Positions 33,993 to 41,988 of a DNA stretch of 64,000 bases are shown here, piece by piece. Source of the DNA: ZC4RG35 sp041747855 (GTDB taxonomy: Bacteria; Actinomycetota; Acidimicrobiia; Spongiisociales; ZC4RG35); assembly GCA_041747855.1 (NCBI GenBank), contig JBGTEJ010000055.1:62001-126000 (forward strand). Direction: 5' to 3'. Below the pieces are notes generated by a model. The model worked only from the letters and a program-made list of their open reading frames with translations. It was not told where the DNA came from and did no database searches. Position 1 is the first letter of the stretch. Every line of letters begins with the position of its first letter. The position numbers and the translations under genes were made by a program.

Positions 33993-36554
33993 ATGACCAG
34001 AAAAGCCCTGATCCATCAGGTTGAAGCGCGGGAGCGGCGAGGACGCTGGTTCGGCGCCCTTGCCACTCTCCTGTCGATGTCCCTTCTCCTCTCAGGTTGG
34101 GTCGGTCTCTTCGCGTTCTTGGGTGCCAACGCCGCCTATGGGACATTTGAGGAGCTCCAAGAGGAATGGGTGCCCGACGCCGCAGGAATGCAACTCAGCC
34201 TGCCCGACTTGAGCCGGGTGAGCCGGGTCTACGCCAACTCAGGTGAGGTGCTGGCCGAACTCCATGACGGTCGCAACTCGGAACCCCTTCCTTACAGCTC
34301 GATTCCCGACCTGGTGGTCCATGCTGTACTTGCCGCCGAAGATGCCGACTTCTTCGAGCATGAAGGTGTCGATTTCTCGGCAATCCTCTCTGCCGCCATC
34401 GACAACCTGATCTACGACGTCACCCGAGGTGGCTCAACGATCACCCAGCAAGTAGTCAAGAACGTCTTCGTGGGGAACGAGATCAGCATCCGACGCAAGA
34501 TCAATGAGGCCTTCATAGGAATGGAATTGGAGCGTCGGTTCCCCAAGGAGAGAATTCTCGAGCATTACCTGAACTCGGTCTACTTCGGATCAGGGGCTTA
34601 CGGGGTCAAGACGGCCTCCGAGGAGTTCTTCGACAAGCCCTTGGCCGAGCTCCGCGTCCATGAGGCAGCCGCCCTGGCGGTATTGGTCAGGAACCCAAGT
34701 CTGTACAACCCCAGGACTCGCCCCGAGATCACCCTCGAGCGCCGCAACAACGTCATCGATCAGATGCTGACCAAGGAGTGGATAACCGAAAGTCAGGCGG
34801 CTTCTGCGAAACGCCAGCCTCTCGGTGTCGTCGACCGGCCGTTGCGTCGAGGCCAGGCTGACCATGTCGTCGCGGAGGTCAAGAAACAGCTTCTCCACGG
34901 TGCCGAGTTCGCGTTCCTCGGTGCGACCTATGACGATCGTAAGAAAGCGCTTTTCGGATGTCCCGCTGACGACGACACATGTGACGGTGGCGGAGGTCTC
35001 CAGGTTTACACCACCATCGACCTGAGACTCCAGGACGAAGCCAACCGGATCCTACAAGAGTGGCTCCCGCTTCTCCCCTACGAAGAGAACCTGGCGGCCT
35101 GTGCTGGTCTGTTCCCCGACTTCGAAGAGAAGCAAGCCTTCTACGCCGTCTACGCCGAGACTCACTCATGCAGGCCGACAGGTGCCATCAGCATGGTGGA
35201 CAACCACACGGGAGCGGTGAAGGTGATGGCTTCCGGTCTCCCGTTCGACTTCAACCAGTTCGACCTGGCCATACAGGGGCGACGTAACACCGGTTCTGCG
35301 GCCAAGGTCTTCGGTCTCGTGGCGGCCCTGGAGAACGGATATACCCTGGGCCATCAGTTCTCGGCGAGAAGCCCGATTCAGATCGAGTGCGAGTTCATCT
35401 GCTCCCCGGACGGGACCAACATCTGGACCGTACGCGGTGGGAGCTCGTCGGCAATGCTCAATCTCGATGCCGCGACCTATGCATCGACCAATGTGGTCTA
35501 TGCCCAGATCTCCAATCTGGTGGGACCGGACAAGATCGTCGAGTCCGCCAGGCGGATGGGAATAACCGAAGCGCCGCTCAACCCCGTCCTCTCGATAGTC
35601 CTCGGTTCGTCCTCCGTGTCGACTCTGGAGATGGCCTCGGCCTATTCCAATTTCGCAACGAACGGTCTTCACGCAGATGACTACATCATCGACCGGATCG
35701 TCGACCACACCGGGTCGGTGATCTATCAGCATCAGGTAGAGCCCACCCAGATCGGTGATCCGGGTGTTTTCGCGGCGGCGCGAAGGTCACTGGAGAAGGT
35801 GCCCACCGTCGGCACGGGCACCAGGGCGAACATCCAGCGGCCGGCGGGCGGCAAGACCGGGACTCACCAGAGCTACTTCGATGCCTGGTATGTCGGGTTC
35901 ACCCCGGAGTACTCAACTGCGGTTTGGGTGGGCTATGAGTCGGAGCAGATCGCACTTGCCAACGTCGTGATCAACGAACAGCGATACAGCCAGGTTTTCG
36001 GCGGCTCCGTCCCCGCTCCGATCTGGGCAGAGTTCATGAGGGTCGTCACAGATGGGCTCCCCATCTCTCCATTCCCCGAAGACCCGCCGAATATCAGCGA
36101 CTACCTGACCCCACCCGAGACGATCGTTCCCGTGGTAGTCGGCTATTCGAGGGCTGACGCAGAGAGAGTCCTGACCGGGGCGTTCCTTACCCCCGTGATC
36201 GTCGAAGTCCCGTCGCTGGATCCTGTCGGTACCGTGGTCAGACAGTCGATCGCACCGGGAACCGTCGTGCCCCAGGGCACCGCCATCACACTGTATGTAT
36301 CCAACGGGCAGGTCCCCACGGGAGCCTTGCCTTCCCTCCTCGGATTGACCATGACTGAGGCGCGTCTCAGGATCGACGAATTCGAACTGCAGACAGGTGT
36401 CCGCATCCTTCTCATCGAGGAGGCCATCGATGTCACCAACCCCGATCATGTCGGGCGGATCATCGCTACCAATCCCCCTCCGGGAACCGAGATCAATCAG
36501 TCCGCCACGATCATCGTCTCGGTGGGGGTGCTTGCGGCACCCGCAGAGCCCTAG
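33993..36554 (+). CDS. bifunctional class A penicillin-binding protein with PASTA domains
   Basis: 853 residues; polymerises and cross-links peptidoglycan. Short cytoplasmic tail, one TM helix (about 22-48), GT51 transglycosylase (about 85-265; catalytic Glu116 in 'AAEDADFFEHEGVDF', 'RGGSTITQQVVKN'), and a transpeptidase (about 345-690) with SxxK at Ser435 ('GSAAK'), SxN in 'ASTNVVY', and KTG at 621 ('GGKTGTH'). Two C-terminal PASTA domains follow at about 705-845 (VPVVVGYSRADAERVL, LPSLLGLTMTEARLRI). A short insertion with two Cys (GCPADDDTCDGGGG) precedes the transpeptidase. The ATG at 33993 was chosen as the last Met before the cytoplasmic tail; no clear Shine-Dalgarno. Confidence 0.94.
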   Translation: MTRKALIHQVEARERRGRWFGALATLLSMSLLLSGWVGLFAFLGANAAYGTFEELQEEWVPDAAGMQLSLPDLSRVSRVYANSGEVLAELHDGRNSEPLPYSSIPDLVVHAVLAAEDADFFEHEGVDFSAILSAAIDNLIYDVTRGGSTITQQVVKNVFVGNEISIRRKINEAFIGMELERRFPKERILEHYLNSVYFGSGAYGVKTASEEFFDKPLAELRVHEAAALAVLVRNPSLYNPRTRPEITLERRNNVIDQMLTKEWITESQAASAKRQPLGVVDRPLRRGQADHVVAEVKKQLLHGAEFAFLGATYDDRKKALFGCPADDDTCDGGGGLQVYTTIDLRLQDEANRILQEWLPLLPYEENLAACAGLFPDFEEKQAFYAVYAETHSCRPTGAISMVDNHTGAVKVMASGLPFDFNQFDLAIQGRRNTGSAAKVFGLVAALENGYTLGHQFSARSPIQIECEFICSPDGTNIWTVRGGSSSAMLNLDAATYASTNVVYAQISNLVGPDKIVESARRMGITEAPLNPVLSIVLGSSSVSTLEMASAYSNFATNGLHADDYIIDRIVDHTGSVIYQHQVEPTQIGDPGVFAAARRSLEKVPTVGTGTRANIQRPAGGKTGTHQSYFDAWYVGFTPEYSTAVWVGYESEQIALANVVINEQRYSQVFGGSVPAPIWAEFMRVVTDGLPISPFPEDPPNISDYLTPPETIVPVVVGYSRADAERVLTGAFLTPVIVEVPSLDPVGTVVRQSIAPGTVVPQGTAITLYVSNGQVPTGALPSLLGLTMTEARLRIDEFELQTGVRILLIEEAIDVTNPDHVGRIIATNPPPGTEINQSATIIVSVGVLAAPAEP

Positions 36555-36620
36555 AACGGCAAACAGTTCCCCTGCAGCATCGCGGTCTAGGCCAAAGTTT
36601 CGCGCCCTGACACACCACAC

Positions 36621-36650
36621 TTGACAGTAGTTAGCATTATTTAGTAGAAC
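36621..36650 (+). promoter_or_regulatory. sigma70-like promoter for the 36658 gene
   Basis: A perfect TTGACA -35 box at 36621-36626, an 18-base spacer and TAGAAC as -10 at 36645-36650, in an unusually AT-rich stretch for this genome. The expected start point, near 36657, coincides with the GTGATG start of the next gene, which predicts a leaderless mRNA. Confidence 0.55.
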
Positions 36651-36657
36651 TTGGGTG

Positions 36658-37092
36658 ATGAGAGCAGAAGCGCCCGCAAGCGGCCAGTGTCGTCCTCCAA
36701 CCACAACAGTCGCAGGGCAGGCGGGCGCTCCTCTCAGCCCGACCGTGAAGGTTCGGGCGACGATCCCGACGGTCCTTTCGACCGGCTCGGAGGGTTTCGA
36801 CCCGAGCGATCCCTATGTGAGAAGATTCTGGGTGGCCGCCATAGGCCCGTCGGCGGTAGCCGAACTGCTGCGTGTGATCCGAGCGGCGGGAAGGGGAGAG
36901 GATGTGCGGCTACCCAGAAGTCTGCCGATGCTGTTGCGCGCCGGTCTCATCCAGGTGCTCGACGGAGCTCTGGTGGTGAAAGCCAAACTCCCTGAAGTGC
37001 CACTCGAGCTCCGCTGGCGTTTCACGCCAGCGCTCTCAGCAGAGCACACGCGATGGATGGCCCGAGTCGGTCGCGATGCTGGGCGGAACTAA
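36658..37092 (+). CDS. hypothetical protein behind a strong promoter
   Basis: 144 residues with no family I can name. A polar, Pro/Thr-rich N-terminal 30 residues precedes a compact region ('GFDPSDPYVRRFWVAAIGPSAVAELLRVIRAA...LPRSLPMLLRAGLIQV') that looks helical and DNA- or protein-binding in character, ending in a basic tail. There is no signal peptide or TM helix. Start at ATG 36658 is inferred from the promoter position (leaderless); GTG at 36745 ('VKVRATIPT') is an alternative that begins exactly where the ordered region starts. It overlaps the convergent flippase gene by 4 bases. Confidence 0.6.
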   Translation: MRAEAPASGQCRPPTTTVAGQAGAPLSPTVKVRATIPTVLSTGSEGFDPSDPYVRRFWVAAIGPSAVAELLRVIRAAGRGEDVRLPRSLPMLLRAGLIQVLDGALVVKAKLPEVPLELRWRFTPALSAEHTRWMARVGRDAGRN

Positions 37093-38309
37093 CGTCTGAT
37101 AGCCAGGAGGGCCATGAGCCCAAGGGCCATGAATTCTCCGGACACAAAGCCGACTGCCACTCTCAGTTCGGCGGCACCAGGGAGGAACATTGTTATCACG
37201 ACCGCAGCCACCAGACCGCCAAACCAGGCGAGCCCGAGCATCCTCGTCTTTCCTTCTGCAACCAACACCTGTGAGGTGATCTGGGCGGTTGCCGCCGCCA
37301 TGACCCCGGCGGCAGCCAGTGCGGCGAGAACCTGACCTGGCCTGTATTGCGCCCCATACAAGGTTGACATGACCCAGGGACCGACCAACCAACCCACGAG
37401 GCCCCCAGCCATGGCGAGTCCTGCGCCTATCAACACCACTCTCCTGGCGATGCTGACCAGTCGCTCCTGGTGACCGCCATGGGCCAATCCGACCAGATAG
37501 GGCAGAACACGCCCTTGCAAGGCGTAGATAAGAGTCAGTGGTGCTCTGAACAAGGTGAAAGTGAAGAACACGATCGACACCATGGCATCGGGAGCGCCAA
37601 GGACGGCTACCGCTAGAGGTGCTCCCGCCAGTAGGAATTGGGCCGGCGCAGTACCACCAACGTAGCCAAGGAGGAAACCGGCGGGGAGCGACGCCGGTGC
37701 CTGCTCTTGTCCGGTGTCGTGACGCCACCACCGCAACCCGAGGACCGCAAAACCACCTATCACCATCGCCCATCCCATCGATGTCGCCCGCAGTACGAGG
37801 CTGAAGAGGATCACACCGGCGACAAGTCGGCCGACAGTTTCGACGATCATCACCCAACCGACACCGGCGAACCTTCGCGACCCGGCGAGGACTCCCTTGC
37901 CCATGAACAAGAACCCGTAACCGAACGACAATAGGACAATCTGCAGGACGTACTGCGGATCCCCGGCGAAGAACCTGCCGAGGGTTGCAATTACGAAGCC
38001 AGCTCCGATGAGGGCCCCAATCCCCGCCATCACCAACATTGGCTTGAGGTGGGAGGGCATCGCTTTTCGTCCGCTGACGACTTCCCTGGTGACGTACTGC
38101 TCGACTGGCACCAGCAGGATCGTTGCGAGGATGAAAAACAGCGTCCAGAGGATGCTGATCGGAGCGATCGCCTCGGGGTCGAGCATGCGAGCCCCGTACC
38201 ACTGGAACAGGTAGGCCCCAAAAGCCCCGACCAAACCTCCCCCGACCATGAAACCGGTGCCCGGGGCGCGGAAGCCTCGCTTCGTCATATCAACCGCAGG
38301 GGCACTCAT
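37089..38309 (-). CDS. polysaccharide flippase, MOP/Wzx-like
   Basis: 406 residues with about 12 TM helices and almost no soluble loops, in the pattern of MOP-superfamily polysaccharide exporters: 'GTGFMVGGGLVGAFGAYLFQWYGARMLDPEAIAPISILWTLFFI' at the N-terminus and 'VEQYVTREVVSGRK' after TM2. Such proteins flip undecaprenyl-diphosphate-linked repeat units. ATGA overlap with the upstream sugar transferase gene puts it in one operon with the initiating enzyme, supporting this role. Confidence 0.85.
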   Translation of the reverse strand: MSAPAVDMTKRGFRAPGTGFMVGGGLVGAFGAYLFQWYGARMLDPEAIAPISILWTLFFILATILLVPVEQYVTREVVSGRKAMPSHLKPMLVMAGIGALIGAGFVIATLGRFFAGDPQYVLQIVLLSFGYGFLFMGKGVLAGSRRFAGVGWVMIVETVGRLVAGVILFSLVLRATSMGWAMVIGGFAVLGLRWWRHDTGQEQAPASLPAGFLLGYVGGTAPAQFLLAGAPLAVAVLGAPDAMVSIVFFTFTLFRAPLTLIYALQGRVLPYLVGLAHGGHQERLVSIARRVVLIGAGLAMAGGLVGWLVGPWVMSTLYGAQYRPGQVLAALAAAGVMAAATAQITSQVLVAEGKTRMLGLAWFGGLVAAVVITMFLPGAAELRVAVGFVSGEFMALGLMALLAIRR

Positions 38310-39580
38310 CGAGCCCCGAACCCGGTGACCACGATCCAGATGCTCTTCCAAAGAATCCTCAGGTCGAGTACCGGCGACATGTGCTTGATGTAATAGAGGT
38401 CGTATGTCAACTTCTCAACGGTTTCCGCTTGATCATCGGCGTATCCGTAATTGACCTGAGCCCAACCGGTGATTCCAGGTCTGACCAGATGACGATGACC
38501 GTAGAACGGGATCGAAGCGTGGAAGTCCTTGGCGAAGGACACTTGCTCGGCACGGGGCCCGACCAGAGCCATGTCACCCTTGATCACGTTCCAGAGTTGG
38601 GGAATCTCATCGAGCCGCGATTTGCGAAGGAATGCCCCACCTTTGATCACGCGCGGATCGTGTTCGCTGGCGAACCTGGGACCGTCGACTTCGGCGTCGA
38701 TCTCCATGGTCCGGAACTTGTACATGGTGAACTGGTCCCCATCGAGTCCGACCCTGACCTGGCGGAAGATGACGTTGCCCCGCTCTGCAGCCTTCAGATA
38801 GAGGGCCACCAGAAGACCAAGGGTCAGCCAGATCGGGCTGACGAGGACAGTCAGGATGAGATCGGTCGCCCGCTTACCGGGCAACCACCTCGCGACCCTG
38901 AGGAGTGGGGCCGAGATCTCCCAACCCTCGGCCAGATGCACCAATGGGACCCGGCCGGTGTGCTCCTCGTAGATGGAGGCGAACGGTCTGATCGTGTATC
39001 CGGCGAGGTCACAGGAGGAAACGAACTGGGCCATACGCTCCGAGAGGACTGCGCCCAGATCGACGGCGATGTGGATCCCTGGTTCCGGGAGGTCCATGTC
39101 CCCTTCGAATCCCGGCTCGAAGACCTCCACCACTACGGCGTGATCGGCCAGCCTCAAGTCGTCGGCCAGCTTCTTCTCCTTGGTGATCACGATCATTCGT
39201 TCCGACCACGGCCGGCGACGTCTGACGATTCGGTGCATCGTGGCTGGCACCAGCCAGATGAGGAGGGAGGAGAAGAGGAAAGGTCGGGAGAAGTAAGCAT
39301 CGCGGAAGATCACGAGTAGACCGGTTGTGAGCAGTAGGGACCCCAGGCCGATCATGCTCATCCGTCCGTAGGTCGGTCTTGGGACTCCAGGCCCGGCCAT
39401 CTTGTCGGTGACGAACGACATCGCGATCATCGACGCTGAAACAAAACCGATCAGGGGCCAAATGGGCTGTGCCTGCCACGGAAAGGCCGTGCCGAAAGCC
39501 AAGAAGGAGGCCACTCCGAAGGAGACGGCCAGAGATAGCAAGTCGGTAGCAGCTACCGAAAGAACAAAACGGGTGCGCAC
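38306..39580 (-). CDS. polyprenyl-phosphate sugar-1-phosphate transferase (initiating glycosyltransferase)
   Basis: 424 residues. Four N-terminal TM helices (about 8-130), a nucleotide-binding-like middle region, then a fifth hydrophobic segment and the catalytic bacterial sugar transferase domain (about 235-424): 'KRATDLILTVLVSPIWLTLGL', 'GNVIFRQVRVGLDGDQFTMYKFRTM', 'GAFLRKSRLDEIPQLWNVIKGDMALVGPRAE' and 'RPGITGWAQVNYGY'. It attaches the first sugar-phosphate to undecaprenyl phosphate to start polysaccharide synthesis. Start GTG at 39580. Upstream of and coupled to the flippase. Confidence 0.93.
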   Translation of the reverse strand: MRTRFVLSVAATDLLSLAVSFGVASFLAFGTAFPWQAQPIWPLIGFVSASMIAMSFVTDKMAGPGVPRPTYGRMSMIGLGSLLLTTGLLVIFRDAYFSRPFLFSSLLIWLVPATMHRIVRRRRPWSERMIVITKEKKLADDLRLADHAVVVEVFEPGFEGDMDLPEPGIHIAVDLGAVLSERMAQFVSSCDLAGYTIRPFASIYEEHTGRVPLVHLAEGWEISAPLLRVARWLPGKRATDLILTVLVSPIWLTLGLLVALYLKAAERGNVIFRQVRVGLDGDQFTMYKFRTMEIDAEVDGPRFASEHDPRVIKGGAFLRKSRLDEIPQLWNVIKGDMALVGPRAEQVSFAKDFHASIPFYGHRHLVRPGITGWAQVNYGYADDQAETVEKLTYDLYYIKHMSPVLDLRILWKSIWIVVTGFGAR

Positions 39581-39698
39581 TAGTCAGGGATGATATTTGG
39601 ATAGTGGTCAGTAGTGGAGGAAAAGATAGGAGCCATGGGAGTTTGACGTGCCGGCCAGAGGTCTCGTTCCGCTGATTCAATCACCTTGCCCATGCTAT

Positions 39699-41126
39699 TC
39701 AGTGGCTGGGTCCGGTTGCCCTGGCCAGTTCCACGATGGTCCTCACCCCGACACCCGAAGCTCCTTTGGTCATCTCACCCGAGCTCTCCCGACTCAAGGC
39801 AGGCCCCGCAATGTCGAGGTGGGCCCAGGGAGTCTCCCCCACGTACTCGGCGAGGAACAAGGCGGCGACGATGGCCCCCCCATATCGACTCCCCGACACG
39901 TTCTTGATATCGGCAACGGTGGAATCGATCGACTTCCGATATTCCGAGAACAAGGGCATCTCCCAGAAGTGCTCCCCCGCCCTCGATGCCGCGGCCAGGA
40001 TCTCATCGGCAAGTCCCCGATCCGAAGAGAAAAGGGCGGTGATCTTGTCGCCCAACGCGGTTCTTGCCGCTCCGGTGAGGGTGGCCACATCGACGATCCG
40101 ATCGGGTCCGTATCGTCGGATGAGCCCCAGGCCATCGGCAAGGATCAGCCGACCCTCTGCATCGGTGTTGAGCACTTCGATAGTTGGGCCCTCGATCGGT
40201 CTCAAGACATCACCAGGTCTGGTGGCGTCGCTACCGATCGCGTTGTCGGTGAGCGGGATCACACAGGTCACCTCGACGGGAAGACCGAGTCCGGCGATGG
40301 CGACCGTCGCAGCTGCCACGGTGGCGGCCCCGGCCATGTCGCCTTTCATGTCCTCCATGAATCCGGCCGACTTGATGGAGAGACCGCCGGTATCGAACAT
40401 GATCCCCTTGCCGACCAAACCGAGATGACCGACCGGGCTCTCAGGACGGTATTTCAGGATGACCATTCTCGGGTCACGGTCAGAACCGGCGGCGACACCT
40501 AGCAGCGCGCCCAATTGCTCCTGTTCGATCTTGGGCCGGTCCCAGACCTCTGAGTCGACTCCGGCACCCTGGGCTAACTCGTCGATCTGGTTTGCCATAG
40601 TCTCGGGTGACATGTCTTTCGCCGGAGTGTTGACCCACGACCTGGCGCGATTCGTCAGGTTGGAAACAATCACCGCCTCCCGGAGCTCGTCGGCCAGACC
40701 ACCGGCCACCTCCACGGTCTCCACTTTGAGCTTGTCTCCGGTGGTTTTGTACTCCCGAAACTGGAAGCCACCGATCACACTTCCTTCAACTACGGCTCTT
40801 GTTGCCTGCTCCACCCCGATCCCGGCAAGGAGCGTGACCAGACGTGCCGTTCTTGCCTGACGCACCGCGGTGCCGGAGGCAGCCCTGATCTCCTCGAAGC
40901 TGACCTCACCGCCCAGTCCGACCAGTAACGCGGCACTGGCACCCGGGTAGGGGACCAGAAGGGTCTCTGCGGGCTTGGCTTCAAAACGCGACACCGAGAT
41001 CACGTCCTCGGAGACCCGTGCAAAGGCTTCCTCACTCCCTGGAGCGGGCTCCATCCCCTCCAGGACACCGATCACCAGTGTGGCCCCCGCGAGGTCCGCC
41101 CCTACATCAACAACTCTCATTTCCAT
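39699..41126 (-). CDS. pepA: leucyl aminopeptidase (M17 family)
   Basis: 475 residues; cytosolic, hexameric two-metal aminopeptidase. N-terminal regulatory domain (about 1-150), then the catalytic domain with 'GLVGKGIMFDTGGLSIK' (about 237-253), 'MEDMKGDMAGAATV' (about 258-271), the family signature 'NTDAEGRLILADGL' (about 319-332), and 'DVATLTGAA'. The active-site Lys, Arg and metal-binding Asp/Glu are present in these motifs. Start ATG at 41126 follows GGAGT. Not functionally linked to its glycan neighbours as far as the sequence shows. Confidence 0.94.
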   Translation of the reverse strand: MEMRVVDVGADLAGATLVIGVLEGMEPAPGSEEAFARVSEDVISVSRFEAKPAETLLVPYPGASAALLVGLGGEVSFEEIRAASGTAVRQARTARLVTLLAGIGVEQATRAVVEGSVIGGFQFREYKTTGDKLKVETVEVAGGLADELREAVIVSNLTNRARSWVNTPAKDMSPETMANQIDELAQGAGVDSEVWDRPKIEQEQLGALLGVAAGSDRDPRMVILKYRPESPVGHLGLVGKGIMFDTGGLSIKSAGFMEDMKGDMAGAATVAAATVAIAGLGLPVEVTCVIPLTDNAIGSDATRPGDVLRPIEGPTIEVLNTDAEGRLILADGLGLIRRYGPDRIVDVATLTGAARTALGDKITALFSSDRGLADEILAAASRAGEHFWEMPLFSEYRKSIDSTVADIKNVSGSRYGGAIVAALFLAEYVGETPWAHLDIAGPALSRESSGEMTKGASGVGVRTIVELARATGPSH

Positions 41127-41148
41127 GCGAACTCCATTCTTACAAGAC

Positions 41149-41874
41149 TCAGCCTGAGAAGGGCCCAACTCCAGCGGCCAGAGCTCGACCCAAGAACACG
41201 GCCCCGAGACTGGTCAGGACAGCAAGATAAGACAGACCGGTCGCCGCCATGACACCTGAGTAGGCCGGTTGTCGGAGAGCACCGATCACTGCGAGCATCA
41301 GGATCACGGACAGACCAAGAAGTGTCACCCAAGCCGTCGTCGCCCCGGACCATGCCGAAACGCCAAGTCCCCTCACCACCAAACCCTCGAGGAGTAAGCC
41401 GCCGATACCCACCCCGGCGAGACCTCTCAACGCCCAACGTGGCAGTCGAGGGTCCACCAGATACCAGTGGCCGAGCATCATCTCGCCGGTCACACCACCC
41501 AACACCAGTGCTGCCGTTACGGCGAGAATCCAACCGCCTAAGTAGGTGGCGTCGACCAGGTAGGTCAGAGATGCCCCCAGAAGCATCAATCCAGCAAGTG
41601 GCCGATTGCGGGCCAAACCCATTGCTATCGCCGCTGCCAGAGTCCCCCATGCAGACCAGGATGTCCCGGGTACGAACCAACCGACAAGCCCCATCACACC
41701 CGCAGTCCCACCTGTCAACCAGGTGAATCCAGGTCCGACGATACCGAGCAGCGACACCACTGCTGCCACCAGGGCTAGACCCGCGGCCCATCCCAACAGG
41801 ATGAAACGCGGGTCGACTATCGCGGTCAGGTCGAGAGGCACTGAGGCTGCATGATGCCGGAAGCGGTATCCCAT
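41149..41874 (-). CDS. polytopic membrane protein of unknown function
   Basis: 241 residues with about seven TM helices (roughly 26-48, 52-70, 72-92, 96-116, 118-134, 160-178, 182-235). A conserved-looking loop 'MMLGHWYLVDPRLPRWAL' lies after helix 5. No catalytic motif recognised. ATG at 41874 has no Shine-Dalgarno; GATACT ends 4 bases upstream, so a leaderless start is possible. It lies 22 bases upstream of pepA on the same strand and is divergent from the SpoIID-like protein. Confidence 0.68.
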   Translation of the reverse strand: MGYRFRHHAASVPLDLTAIVDPRFILLGWAAGLALVAAVVSLLGIVGPGFTWLTGGTAGVMGLVGWFVPGTSWSAWGTLAAAIAMGLARNRPLAGLMLLGASLTYLVDATYLGGWILAVTAALVLGGVTGEMMLGHWYLVDPRLPRWALRGLAGVGIGGLLLEGLVVRGLGVSAWSGATTAWVTLLGLSVILMLAVIGALRQPAYSGVMAATGLSYLAVLTSLGAVFLGRALAAGVGPFSG

Positions 41875-41988
41875 AGCGAGTATCGGTGCCAGAATCGGCG
41901 ACCAAAGCTGGGGAACGGAAGCCTCAAGGGCGAGGTTGGGCTTGCCGAATTAGTGGTGAAGCTGCTACCCAACGAAGCACAAAAGTCG

